DNA from: JAURVT01 sp049059935
Lineage (GTDB): Bacteria; Actinomycetota; Actinomycetes; Propionibacteriales; Nocardioidaceae
Length of the DNA: 64,000 nucleotides
Reading direction: 5' to 3'
NCBI RefSeq assembly: GCF_049059935.1
Contig: NZ_JBMGQR010000010.1
Location: forward strand, 1-64,000
Part shown: piece by piece, positions 43,077 to 51,928 of the stretch
Layout: each line of letters opens with the position of its first letter
Position numbering within the stretch: position 1 is the stretch's first letter
Notes under the pieces: model-generated
The model's database searches: none
Told to the model about the DNA's origin: nothing
What the model saw: only the letters and a program-made list of their open reading frames with translations
Made by a program: the position numbers and the translations under genes

Positions 43077-45094
43077 GCGCCGTCCTCGATGATCTCGCCC
43101 GTGGCGGTGTTGAACGCGGGCTCGGGCTCGGCCTCGCCCGGGCCCCTGACGTTGCTGGCACGGAGCGCGTCGACGACCGACTTGGCCGTGGTGGGCCCGA
43201 AGCCCGGAACCTCGCTGATCTCGTCGATGCTGGCCTTGCGGAGCTTCTTGAGCGAGCCGAACTCACGCATCAGCGCCTTGCGCTTGACCTGCCCGAGGCC
43301 GGGCACGTCGTCGAGGATGCTGTCGACCATCGACTTGGAGCGACGCTTGCGGTGGTGCGTGATGGCGAACCGGTGCGCCTCGTCGCGGACGCGCTGCAGC
43401 AGGTAGAGGCCCTCGGACGTGCGCGGCAGGATGACGGGGTCGTCCTCGCCGGGCACCCAGACCTCCTCCAGGCGCTTGGCCAAGCCGCACAGCGCGACGT
43501 CGGTGATGCCGACCTCGTCCATGGCGGCCTTCGCGGCCGCGACCTGCGGCGGACCGCCGTCGACGACGACCAGCGCCGGGGCGTACGAGAACTTGCGCGG
43601 GCGTCCGGTCTCGGGGTCGATGAGCGCCGGGACGTCCTGCTCGTCGGCGGCCGGCACCACGACGTCGGACGTGACGGCGGGCTCGGGCTCGTCGCTGCGC
43701 TCGGCGAGCATCCGGCGGAAGCGACGCGTGATGGTCTCGTGCATGGACGCGACGTCGTCCTGGCCGTCGACGCCCTTGATGACGAAACGGCGGTACTCAC
43801 TCTTGCGCGGCAGACCGTCCTCGAAGACCACCATCGAGGCGACCACCTCGGTGCCCATGAGGTTGGAGACGTCGTAGCACTCGATGCGCAGCGGAGCGGC
43901 GGGCAGGTCGAGTGCCTCCTGGATCTCCTCCAGGGCGCGGCTGCGGGTGGTGAGGTCGCTGGCGCGCTTGGTCTTGTGGACGCTGAGCGCCTGCGACGCG
44001 TTGCGCTCGACGGTCTCCATCAGGCTGCGCTTGTCGCCACGCTGCGGGACGCGCAGCGAGACGCGGCCGCCGCGCTTGGACTCCAGCCACTGCTCGAGGG
44101 CGTGGTCGTCGTCGGGGACGACGGGGACGAGCACCTCGCGCGGCACGCCGTCGCCCTCCTCGCCGTCGTAGAGCTTGATCACGGCGCGCTCGACGAGGTC
44201 GCCGGTGCCGGCGTCGTCGACCTTGTCGGCCACCCAGCCGCGCTGGCCGCGGATGCGACCGCCGCGGACCGAGAAGATCTGCACCGCGACCTCGAGGGGG
44301 TCCTCGGTGAGGGCGATGACGTCGGCGTCCGTGCCGTCGCCGAGCACCACGGCGTTCTTCTCGAGCGCGCGGTTGAGGGCGCCGACGTCGTCGCGCAGGC
44401 GGGCGGCTCGCTCGTAGTCCTGCGCGTCGGACGCGGCGCGCATCTCGCGCTCGACCCGCTTGACGTAGGGGGTGGTGTTGCCGGCGACGAAGCCGCAGAA
44501 GTCGTCGACGATCTGCCGGTGCTCCTCGGCGCTGACCTTGCCCACGCAAGGGGCCGCGCATTTGCCGATGTAGCCCAGCAGGCAGGGCCGGCCGATCTGC
44601 TCGGCGCGCTTGAACACGCCGTTGGAGCACGAGCGCATGGGGAACACGCGCAGCAGGAGGTCCATCGTCTCGCGGATCGCCCAGGCGTGGCCGTACGGGC
44701 CGAAGTAGCGGGTGCCCTTGCGCTTGGCGCCGCGGATCACCATGACGCGCGGGTACTCCTCGCCCGTGGTGACGGCCATCCACGGGTAGGACTTGTCGTC
44801 GCGGTACTTGACGTTGAACCGCGGGTCGTACTGCTTGATCCAGGTGTACTCGAGCTGCAGCGCCTCGACCTCGGTGGAGACGACGGTCCAGTCGACGCGC
44901 GAGGCGGTCTTGACCATCGACTGCGTGCGGGGGTGCAGGTTGGCGATGTCCTGGAAGTACGAGGACAGCCGTGGGCGCAGCGACTTGGCCTTGCCCACGT
45001 AGATCACGTGGCCGTGCGGGTCGCTGAACCGGTACACCCCGGGGCTCTCGGGGATGGTGCCCGGAGCGGGTCTGTAGGTCGCCGGATCTGCCAC
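43073..45094 (-). CDS. uvrC: UvrC excinuclease subunit
   Basis: The product has 673 residues. It has an N-terminal GIY-YIG nuclease (GVYRFSDPHGHVIYVGKAKS), the Cys-rich linker (GRPCLLGYIGKCAAPCVGKVS), a UVR region near 215, the RNase H-like domain with CYDVSNLMGTEVVASMVVF and VVDGGPPQVAAAK, and a C-terminal double helix-hairpin-helix (VPGLGQVKRKALMREFGSL). It makes both incisions in nucleotide excision repair. GTG 45094 lies six bases after TAGGCT, suggesting a leaderless message. Confidence 0.97.
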   Translation of the reverse strand: MADPATYRPAPGTIPESPGVYRFSDPHGHVIYVGKAKSLRPRLSSYFQDIANLHPRTQSMVKTASRVDWTVVSTEVEALQLEYTWIKQYDPRFNVKYRDDKSYPWMAVTTGEEYPRVMVIRGAKRKGTRYFGPYGHAWAIRETMDLLLRVFPMRSCSNGVFKRAEQIGRPCLLGYIGKCAAPCVGKVSAEEHRQIVDDFCGFVAGNTTPYVKRVEREMRAASDAQDYERAARLRDDVGALNRALEKNAVVLGDGTDADVIALTEDPLEVAVQIFSVRGGRIRGQRGWVADKVDDAGTGDLVERAVIKLYDGEEGDGVPREVLVPVVPDDDHALEQWLESKRGGRVSLRVPQRGDKRSLMETVERNASQALSVHKTKRASDLTTRSRALEEIQEALDLPAAPLRIECYDVSNLMGTEVVASMVVFEDGLPRKSEYRRFVIKGVDGQDDVASMHETITRRFRRMLAERSDEPEPAVTSDVVVPAADEQDVPALIDPETGRPRKFSYAPALVVVDGGPPQVAAAKAAMDEVGITDVALCGLAKRLEEVWVPGEDDPVILPRTSEGLYLLQRVRDEAHRFAITHHRKRRSKSMVDSILDDVPGLGQVKRKALMREFGSLKKLRKASIDEISEVPGFGPTTAKSVVDALRASNVRGPGEAEPEPAFNTATGEIIEDGA

Positions 45095-45100
45095 TCCCCC

Positions 45101-45106
45101 AGCCTA
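45101..45106 (-). promoter_or_regulatory. -10 box of leaderless promoter for uvrC
   Basis: TAGGCT on the minus strand is followed by GGGGGA and the uvrC GTG. Confidence 0.55.
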
Positions 45107-45126
45107 CGAGCCGCCGCCGACAGACG

Positions 45127-45162
45127 CGGGCCGGCAGCCCCCGTGAGGGGACCACCGGCCCG
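45127..45162 (-). terminator. Nested hairpin downstream of the Rieske lipoprotein gene
   Basis: The outer stem CGGGCCGG/CCGGCCCG (45127-45134 with 45155-45162) encloses an inner CCCC/GGGG stem with a GTGA loop. It lies 33 bases after the Rieske stop and just upstream of the uvrC promoter. Confidence 0.65.
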
Positions 45163-45195
45163 TGATCGCGGCGCTGGCCGCGTGCGGCTGTGCGA

Positions 45196-45708
45196 TCAGC
45201 CCAGCGTGACGACGTCGTTGGCGACGGTGACGGGCTGCTCGGCGAGCGCCTGGCTGGCGGGGCCGGTGATGACCGAGCCGTCCTCGATCGAGAACTCGCT
45301 GTTGTGGCACTTGCAGACGATCGCGTTCTCGACGATCTCGCTCACCAGGCAGCCCTGGTGGGTGCAGACGGCGCTGAAGGCCTTGTAGGCGCCCTGCGTG
45401 GGCTGGGTGACGACGACCTTCTGCTCCTCGTAGATCTTGCCGCCGGCGACCTGGACCTCGCTGGCCGGGCCGAGCTCGGTGCCCGCGGGCGCGGCCGACG
45501 TCTCGCCGCCCCCGGACCCCGAGCCGGAGTCGCTCGACCCGCCGGAGCCGGTGTCGTCGGACCCGCCGCTGCAGGCGGCGAGGACGCCGACACCGCCGGC
45601 GGCGGCGACGCCCCGCAGGACGGTGCGGCGCGGGTGGAGGCGACGGACGGCGGTGCTGTCCGTGCTCTCGGGGATGTCGGTGCTGTCGGTGGGCGCGGTG
45701 CGCTCCAT
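45196..45708 (-). CDS. Rieske [2Fe-2S] protein with Tat/lipoprotein signal
   Basis: The product has 170 residues. A twin-arginine signal (HPRRTVLRGVAAAGGVG) ends in a lipobox-like LAAC at about residue 45, followed by a Gly/Ser linker and a Rieske domain with CTHQGC and CKCHNSEF as cluster ligands. It should be exported folded and anchored outside the membrane. It is a single-domain protein, unlike the QcrA subunit of the bc complex, so its redox partner is unknown. ATG 45708 follows GAGGAG. It stands alone between uvrA and uvrC. Confidence 0.88.
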   Translation of the reverse strand: MERTAPTDSTDIPESTDSTAVRRLHPRRTVLRGVAAAGGVGVLAACSGGSDDTGSGGSSDSGSGSGGGETSAAPAGTELGPASEVQVAGGKIYEEQKVVVTQPTQGAYKAFSAVCTHQGCLVSEIVENAIVCKCHNSEFSIEDGSVITGPASQALAEQPVTVANDVVTLG

Positions 45709-45812
45709 GGTCGTCTCCTCGCTCGCAGGGGAATCTGGCCGGGTCGGCGACTGCGGGTACGACCGTTCGAACGAACCGGCGGGACCGGGGGTTCCCGGCC
45801 CCGTGGCGGCCG

Positions 45813-48800
45813 TCAGGACCGCAGGGACGCCTTGGACCGGGTGGGCGTCTTCTTGGCGGTCTTCTTCGCGGCGGGCTTGCCGGTGGCCGTCTTCTTGGTG
45901 CCCTTGCGGCTGGCGGGCGCGGTGGCGCGTCCGTCGGCGGCCTCGGTGCCGGCGGAGCGCCCCTCGAGCACGGGCCCGAGGTAGGTGCCGGTGTGGCTGG
46001 CGGGGTTGGCCGCGACGTCCTCGGGCGTGCCCTGCGCGATCAGCTGACCGCCGCGGCTGCCACCCTCGGGGCCCATGTCGATGAGCCAGTCGGCGGTCTT
46101 GATCACGTCGAGGTTGTGCTCGATGACGATGACGGAGTTGCCGGCGTCGACGAGGCGGTCGAGCACGCCGAGCAGCTTGCGGATGTCCTCGAAGTGCAGG
46201 CCCGTGGTGGGCTCGTCGAGCACGTAGACCGTGCTGCCGGTGGACCGCTTCTGCAGCTCGGAGGCGAGCTTGACGCGCTGTGCCTCGCCGCCGGACAGCG
46301 TGGGCGCGGACTGGCCGAGGCGGACGTAGCCGAGGCCGACGTCGACGAGGGTGCGCAGGTGCCGGGCGATCGCGGGGATGGCCGCGAAGAACTCGACGGC
46401 CTCCTCGATGGGCATGTTGAGGACGTCGGCGACGGTCTTGCCCTTGTAGTGCACCTCGAGCGTCTCGCGGTTGTAGCGGGCGCCGTGGCAGACCTCGCAC
46501 GGGACGTAGACGTCGGGCAGGAAGTTCATCTCGATCTTGATCGTGCCGTCGCCGGAGCACGCCTCGCAGCGTCCGCCCTTGACGTTGAACGAGAAGCGTC
46601 CCTGCAGGTACCCGCGCACCTTGGCCTCGGGCGTCTGCGCGAACAGCTTGCGGACGTGGTCCCAGACCCCGGTGTAGGTGGCGGGGTTGGAGCGCGGGGT
46701 GCGTCCGATGGGCGACTGGTCGACGTGGATGACCTTGTCGATGTTCTCCGCGCCGGTGATGGTGCGGTGGCGCCCCGGGATGGTGCGGGCGCCGTAGACC
46801 CGGCGGGCGAGCGAGGTGTAGAGGATGTCGTTGACGAGGGTGGACTTGCCCGAGCCCGAGACGCCGGTGACGGCGACGAACAGCCCGAGCGGGAACGCGA
46901 CGTCCACGTTCTGCAGGTTGTGCTCGGTGGCACCGAGCACCTTGAGCTCGCGGCCCTTGGTGGGGGCGCGCCGCTCGGTGGGGACCGGGATCGACAGGCG
47001 GCCGGACAGGTAGCGTCCGGTGACCGAGTCGGGATGGTCGTAGAGCTCCTGGACGGGGCCCGAGACGATCACCTGGCCGCCGTGCTCGCCGGCGCCGGGG
47101 CCGATGTCGACGGCCCAGTCGGACGCGCGGATGGTGTCCTCGTCGTGCTCGACGACGATCAGCGTGTTGCCGATGTCGCGGAGGCGCTCGAGGGTCTCGA
47201 TCAGGCGGTGGTTGTCGCGCTGGTGCAGACCGATGGACGGCTCGTCGAGCACGTACAGGACGCCGGCCAGGCCCGCGCCGATCTGCGTCGCCAGGCGGAT
47301 GCGCTGGGCCTCGCCGCCGGACAGCGAGCCGGCGGCGCGGTCGAGCGTCAGGTAGTCCAGGCCGACGTCGAGCAGGAAGCGCAGGCGCTCGTGGATCTCC
47401 TTGAGCACCCGCTCGCCGATCTGGCGCTCGCGGTCGGACATCTCCAGCCCGCGCAGGAACTCGGCGGCGTCACCGATGGACATCGCCGAGACCTCGGCGA
47501 TGTTCTTGGCGCCCTCGCTGGCCGACGACATGGTGACCGCGAGGATGACGGGCTTGAGGCGGGTGCCCTTGCAGGTGGGGCACGCGACCTCGCGCATGAA
47601 GCCCTCGAACCGCTCGCGGCTCGTGTCGGTCTCGGCCTCGGCGTGACGGCGCTCGATGTAGGGGACGACGCCCTCGAAGTTCGTGTAGTACGACCGCTGG
47701 CGGCCGTACCGGTTCTTGTAGACCACGTGGACCTGGGTCTCGTGGCCGCGCATCAGCGCGGTCTGCGCGTCGCTGGACAGCTCGGAGAACGGCTGACGGG
47801 TGGAGAAGCCGAGCTCGTCGCCGAGCGCGCCGAGGAGGCGTCCGAAGTAGTCGGCGACGTGCGCCGAGGCCCACGGCACGATGGCGCCCTCGTCGAGCGA
47901 CTTGGACGGGTCGGGCACGAGGAGCTCGGGGTCGACCTCCATGCGCGTGCCGAGGCCCGAGCACTCCGGGCAGGCGCCGAACGGGGCGTTGAAGGAGAAC
48001 GAGCGGGGCTCGAGCTCGTCGACGGCCAGCGGGTGGTCGTTGGGGCAGGCCAGCTTCTCGGAGAAGCGGCGGATGCGGCCGGGGTCCTTCTCGGGCAGGT
48101 CGACGAAGTCGAGCAGCACCAGGCCGTCGGCCAGGCCGAGGGCGGTCTCGACCGAGTCGGTGAGCCGCTTCTTGGAGCTGGCCTTGACCGTCAGGCGGTC
48201 GACGACCACCGAGATGTGGTGCTTCTTCTGCTTGGCGAGCTTGGGCGGCTCGTCGGACAGGCTGAACGTCTCGCCGTCGACGAGCACGCGGCTGAAGCCC
48301 TGGCTCCGCAGAGCGGGGAACATGTCGGTGTACTCGCCCTTGCGGCCCCGGATGACCGGCGCGAGCACCTGGAACCGGGTGCCCTCCTCCAGCTCGAGGA
48401 CGCGGTCGACGATGTCCTGCGGCGTCTGGCGGGCGATGGGCTCGCCGCACTGCGGGCAGTGGGGACGGCCGGCGCGCGCGTAGAGCAGGCGCAGGTAGTC
48501 GTAGACCTCGGTGATCGTGCCGACCGTCGAGCGCGGGTTGCGCGAGGTGGACTTCTGGTCGATCGAGACCGCGGGAGACAGGCCCTCGATGAAGTCGACG
48601 TCGGGCTTGTCCATCTGCCCCAGGAACTGGCGGGCGTACGCGGACAGCGACTCAACGTAGCGGCGCTGGCCCTCGGCGAAGATCGTGTCGAACGCGAGCG
48701 AGGACTTGCCGGAGCCGGACAGACCCGTGAACACGATCATCGCGTCGCGCGGGAGGTCGAGGGAGACGTCCTTGAGGTTGTGCTCTCGGGCGCCACGGAC

Positions 48801-48818
48801 GATCAGGCGGTCAGCCAC
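45813..48818 (-). CDS. uvrA: UvrA excinuclease ATPase
   Basis: The product has 1001 residues, longer than the usual 940-970. It has two ABC modules: Walker A GLSGSGKSSLAFD near 35 and GVSGSGKSTLVND near 655; zinc fingers with CPQCGEP, ACPNDHP/CPECSG and CEACSGDG/CEVCHG; signatures LSGGEAQRIRLA and LSGGEAQRVKLA. It recognises DNA damage with UvrB. The C-terminal 45 residues are a Lys/Ala/Thr-rich tail (SRKGTKKTATGKPAAKKTA) resembling histone-like tails. It starts at GTG after GGAG. Confidence 0.97.
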   Translation of the reverse strand: MADRLIVRGAREHNLKDVSLDLPRDAMIVFTGLSGSGKSSLAFDTIFAEGQRRYVESLSAYARQFLGQMDKPDVDFIEGLSPAVSIDQKSTSRNPRSTVGTITEVYDYLRLLYARAGRPHCPQCGEPIARQTPQDIVDRVLELEEGTRFQVLAPVIRGRKGEYTDMFPALRSQGFSRVLVDGETFSLSDEPPKLAKQKKHHISVVVDRLTVKASSKKRLTDSVETALGLADGLVLLDFVDLPEKDPGRIRRFSEKLACPNDHPLAVDELEPRSFSFNAPFGACPECSGLGTRMEVDPELLVPDPSKSLDEGAIVPWASAHVADYFGRLLGALGDELGFSTRQPFSELSSDAQTALMRGHETQVHVVYKNRYGRQRSYYTNFEGVVPYIERRHAEAETDTSRERFEGFMREVACPTCKGTRLKPVILAVTMSSASEGAKNIAEVSAMSIGDAAEFLRGLEMSDRERQIGERVLKEIHERLRFLLDVGLDYLTLDRAAGSLSGGEAQRIRLATQIGAGLAGVLYVLDEPSIGLHQRDNHRLIETLERLRDIGNTLIVVEHDEDTIRASDWAVDIGPGAGEHGGQVIVSGPVQELYDHPDSVTGRYLSGRLSIPVPTERRAPTKGRELKVLGATEHNLQNVDVAFPLGLFVAVTGVSGSGKSTLVNDILYTSLARRVYGARTIPGRHRTITGAENIDKVIHVDQSPIGRTPRSNPATYTGVWDHVRKLFAQTPEAKVRGYLQGRFSFNVKGGRCEACSGDGTIKIEMNFLPDVYVPCEVCHGARYNRETLEVHYKGKTVADVLNMPIEEAVEFFAAIPAIARHLRTLVDVGLGYVRLGQSAPTLSGGEAQRVKLASELQKRSTGSTVYVLDEPTTGLHFEDIRKLLGVLDRLVDAGNSVIVIEHNLDVIKTADWLIDMGPEGGSRGGQLIAQGTPEDVAANPASHTGTYLGPVLEGRSAGTEAADGRATAPASRKGTKKTATGKPAAKKTAKKTPTRSKASLRS

Positions 48819-48937
48819 AGGCAGGAGCTCCAGTGCAGTTTGGGCGGTGTGAGGTGACGTCCGGACGCCCGCTCAGGGGCGCTGCCGGACCCCGCGATGC
48901 CCGGGATCTGAGGACCTTGCAACTGTAACGAGGGGGT

Positions 48938-48966
48938 CGGACAAAAGCAGAACGGCACCGTACGAT
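48938..48966 (+). promoter_or_regulatory. Promoter for the MBL-fold gene
   Basis: CGGACA (48938-48943), a 17-base spacer and TACGAT (48961-48966) make a reasonable promoter, giving a leader of about 60 bases. It lies in the 216-base divergent region with uvrA, where I found no GAAC-N4-GTTC SOS box. Confidence 0.45.
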
Positions 48967-49034
48967 CACCGGGCGGTGGAGAGCCGCGACACAGCCCGCC
49001 CGCGCACATCCGTCACACCAGCCACAGGAGCCTC

Positions 49035-49688
49035 GTGAACTACACCGGATCGGTCCAGGTCGGCGGGACGCCCGACGTCCTCGAGCTCGCCCACCTCATC
49101 GTCACCAAGGTCGCCGTGGGCGAGATGAGCAACAACGCCTACCTGTTGCGCTGCCGCCACACCGACGAGCAGCTGCTCATCGACGCGGCCGCCGAGACCG
49201 ACACGCTCCTGGCCCTGGTCGGCGACACCCCCCTGGCGACGATCGTCACCACCCACCAGCACTGGGACCACGTCCAGTCCCTCGAGGCCGTCGTCTCGGC
49301 CACCGGCGCCACCACCGTCGCCGGCCGCGACGACGCCGACGCGCTGCCCGTCGCCGTCGACGTCCGCGTCGACGACGGCGACACTGTCACCGTCGGCCGC
49401 TCGACGCTGCGCGTCGTCCACCTCGTCGGCCACACCCCCGGCTCGGTCGCCCTCGTCTACGACGACCCCGACGGCTCCCCCCACGTCTTCACCGGCGACT
49501 CCCTCTTCCCCGGCGGCGTCGGCAAGACCGGCTCCCCCGAGGACTTCACCAGCCTGATCGACGACGTCGAGACCAAGCTCTTCGGCACCCTCCCCGACGA
49601 GACCTGGGTCTACCCCGGCCACGGCGACGACACCACCCTCGGCGCCGAGCGCCCCCACCTCGCCGAGTGGCGCGAGCGCGGCTGGTGA
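49035..49688 (+). CDS. Metallo-beta-lactamase-fold hydrolase (glyoxalase II-like)
   Basis: The product has 217 residues. The zinc-binding THQHWDHV motif, then the later HLVGHTPGSVALVYD, FTGDSLFPGGVG and VYPGHGDDTTLG blocks supply the His/Asp ligands of the hydroxyacylglutathione-hydrolase-like branch. It is cytoplasmic, and actinobacteria would use mycothiol rather than glutathione conjugates. GTG 49035 follows CAGGAG. It is the last core-like gene before the accessory island. The substrate is uncertain. Confidence 0.85.
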   Translation: MNYTGSVQVGGTPDVLELAHLIVTKVAVGEMSNNAYLLRCRHTDEQLLIDAAAETDTLLALVGDTPLATIVTTHQHWDHVQSLEAVVSATGATTVAGRDDADALPVAVDVRVDDGDTVTVGRSTLRVVHLVGHTPGSVALVYDDPDGSPHVFTGDSLFPGGVGKTGSPEDFTSLIDDVETKLFGTLPDETWVYPGHGDDTTLGAERPHLAEWRERGW

Positions 49689-49780
49689 CGCGAGCGGGCG
49701 GCAGGCACGCCACATACCGCCCAAAACGTCGCGGCCTCGCACGCCCTCCAATTCAGTGGCCACTCGGGGAGTGGCGCGGA

Positions 49781-51727
49781 CTACATGTCGGACGGAATTG
49801 TGCGGGCTCCGCCGAGCGTCATCGCCACTACATGGCGCGCCGCGCCCTCGGCGTCGGTCGTCTCGACGACCTGGGCCCAGTCGCTCACCGACGCCGCTGG
49901 TGTCTTCCTTGGCGTCTTCTTCAAGACGAGCAGGAACCCGACGCGGGGTTCGGCTGCCTGATAGGACGCGGCCTGGTTCACGTAGGACGTCTTGTCGGGC
50001 ACGGCGTCTTTGGTCGAATCCTGCTTGAGCTCGACGTACAGGTTGAAGCCGGGAAACGAGAACCGCATGTCGACGCGACCGCCGGCGACGTGGCGGACTT
50101 CGGTGTCCACGCCGTGAAGGTAACCGCTGCCGCGGACGAAGGTGCGCAGGTCGCGGGCAAGGTCTTCCTCGCTGGCGGCCGCGTCGAACAGGTACGGCGC
50201 TTCACTGGGGCCGACTGCGGACCGGTCGAAAATGAACGACATAAGGAGCGCGGTGACGAGGTCGACGGCGTCCGCAAGACCGTCTTGGGCGCGGTAGTCG
50301 GCCGATCCGTCGAGGTCGTTCCAGATGCGTTCGAGGGCTTGGTTGATTGGCAGTGACGCGTTAGCGAGCTTAGTGCGGTGTCGGCGTCGCGCGGCTGACC
50401 AGAGTCGGTCCTCGAGGTCTACGTCGCCTGCGTCAGCCGCGTCGAAGGCGTCCTTATCAGCCGGCAGCTCGGCGCCGGCCGTTGCTTTTGGGTGGTGCAC
50501 GGGCGCTCCCGCGGCCAAGCGACGGGCGGCTGCGTCGCGGATGTCGATGGCTGCCGGTAGGTCCGCGAGTTCCCCGGCGGTCGCGGTGCCAGCGTCGACG
50601 GCGGCTTCCATCTCTGCGACTCGTTGCCGCAGGACGTTCAACAGTCCGACCTCGTTGCCGAAGCCATTTTCGACCAACGGTGCAACCAGCACCTGGACGG
50701 CGCGGCCATCTCCCTCGCGTCGCAGGCCGGTGTGGGAACCACTGGTCCGGTACAGGTCCACGAGGTCGTCGATGACCGGAACGGCGTGTAGCCAGGATGG
50801 CTGCGCGAAGCTCTGCTGAGCGGCTGCGAGGCGGTCGGCGAGCAGCGTCCAGGAGGCCCGGGTGGCGCCGGCGATCTCGCCGGTCCAGTGCCCGCGCGAG
50901 TAGCGCAGGTGCCGCAGTTCACGGACACCTTCGGCCAGGTCGAAGACAACGGTCGGATCGACGGTCTGAGTCTCGATGAGCCCTTGGAGGAGCCGGGCGA
51001 TGTTGGCGGTGACGTGCGCGTCGGGCCGGTCGTCGTGGGTCAGGGCAGCTGCCAGGGCCGCGAGGGCATCGTCGATGTGACGCAGCGCCGTTTCGTGGTC
51101 GCCTGCGCGGAGAGCTTGAAGGAGCGCGACTCGCGCCAGCATGACGCCGGTGTCCGACGACGAGACCGACTCAGCGTCGTCGCCCAGGTCGGCGATGCGG
51201 TACGCGACCGGTAGGAGGTCGCCAGCCTCTTGCCACTGCTCGAAGCACGCCTGAACCGCGCGCATGGCCGCGCGGCCGTACGTGGCCGGCCCCATGCCAT
51301 CGTAGGTGGTGAGAAGCGCGAACAGGTCCCAGCGGGAAGTCCAGCCGCCAAGGCGGAGCTGCGTGGCCACCGCGAGCGCGTCGGCGGCCCGAAGCACCTC
51401 CGGTCCCTTCGCGCCGGTGACCGGTGGCGCAGCCTGGGCGAGCACTTCGATGCCAAGACGTTCGCCGGCGGCCTCGAGGAGGTCGCTCGAGGCGAGGAAC
51501 AGCTGGGTGGCGTCGGCGAACAGCACGGGGCTCGCCGTGGCGACGATGGCGTCGGCCAGCGCTCGCGCCGCGGCGTCGTACTCGGCGGAGCGGCTGGGCG
51601 TGGCAGCGGCTGCGAGCTGCGTGGTCGCTGTAGTGACGTCGGGGGTGTTCGCCACCGTCGGAAGGGACGCGGTGAGCGACTCAAGGTCCAAGCCGCCCGC
51701 GTCAGGGTGCTTGTGATGGGTCGCCAT
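49781..51727 (-). CDS. Probable nuclease effector of an ABC-three-component/Lamassu-like defence system
   Basis: The product has 648 residues. The first 440 residues are helical and TPR-like, without known motifs. The C-terminal region has a PD-(D/E)xK-like core: Asp553 in RVDMRFSFPGF, then Glu566-x-Lys568 in LYVELKQD, followed by NQAASYQAAEPRVGFLLVLKK, the strand that usually closes this nuclease fold. ATG 51727 (MATHHKHPDAG) is preceded by GAGGAG. It is downstream of the SMC-like ATPase gene, separated by 201 bases with a hairpin, so it may also have its own promoter. It is likely the DNA- or RNA-cutting arm. Confidence 0.6.
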   Translation of the reverse strand: MATHHKHPDAGGLDLESLTASLPTVANTPDVTTATTQLAAAATPSRSAEYDAAARALADAIVATASPVLFADATQLFLASSDLLEAAGERLGIEVLAQAAPPVTGAKGPEVLRAADALAVATQLRLGGWTSRWDLFALLTTYDGMGPATYGRAAMRAVQACFEQWQEAGDLLPVAYRIADLGDDAESVSSSDTGVMLARVALLQALRAGDHETALRHIDDALAALAAALTHDDRPDAHVTANIARLLQGLIETQTVDPTVVFDLAEGVRELRHLRYSRGHWTGEIAGATRASWTLLADRLAAAQQSFAQPSWLHAVPVIDDLVDLYRTSGSHTGLRREGDGRAVQVLVAPLVENGFGNEVGLLNVLRQRVAEMEAAVDAGTATAGELADLPAAIDIRDAAARRLAAGAPVHHPKATAGAELPADKDAFDAADAGDVDLEDRLWSAARRRHRTKLANASLPINQALERIWNDLDGSADYRAQDGLADAVDLVTALLMSFIFDRSAVGPSEAPYLFDAAASEEDLARDLRTFVRGSGYLHGVDTEVRHVAGGRVDMRFSFPGFNLYVELKQDSTKDAVPDKTSYVNQAASYQAAEPRVGFLLVLKKTPRKTPAASVSDWAQVVETTDAEGAARHVVAMTLGGARTIPSDM

Positions 51728-51895
51728 GTGCGCTCCTCGTGCCCCTCGTGTCCACGTAGGTCCGGTGGTGCGCACCGGCCCGTGGATAGTCAGTCAACCA
51801 CTCCGTCGCTTTCACCGTGCGGGCCCCGCGCCCGCAGACAACGTGCCTGTTCTCGCTTGCCAGGCCAGGTGTTCGGCGCGCATAACGACCAGCGG

Positions 51896-51914
51896 CGGCG
51901 ACCTGCTGTCGCCG
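51896..51914 (-). terminator. Hairpin after the SMC-like ATPase gene
   Basis: CGGCGAC pairs with GTCGCCG around CTGCT, 14 bases after the ATPase stop. The remaining 160 bases up to the nuclease gene hold no ORF I would support. Confidence 0.45.
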
Positions 51915-51928
51915 CTCGCCGTGTGCGG

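Noticed and set aside
45993..48857. A 954-codon open frame on the plus strand opposite uvrA
   Set aside because: It mirrors uvrA codon structure and has no recognisable domain; uvrA is unmistakable.
48819..49034. Possible SOS/LexA box upstream of uvrA
   Set aside because: No GAAC-N4-GTTC or close variant was found in the divergent region; CGTTCGAACG near 45760 is downstream of uvrA and lacks the spacer.
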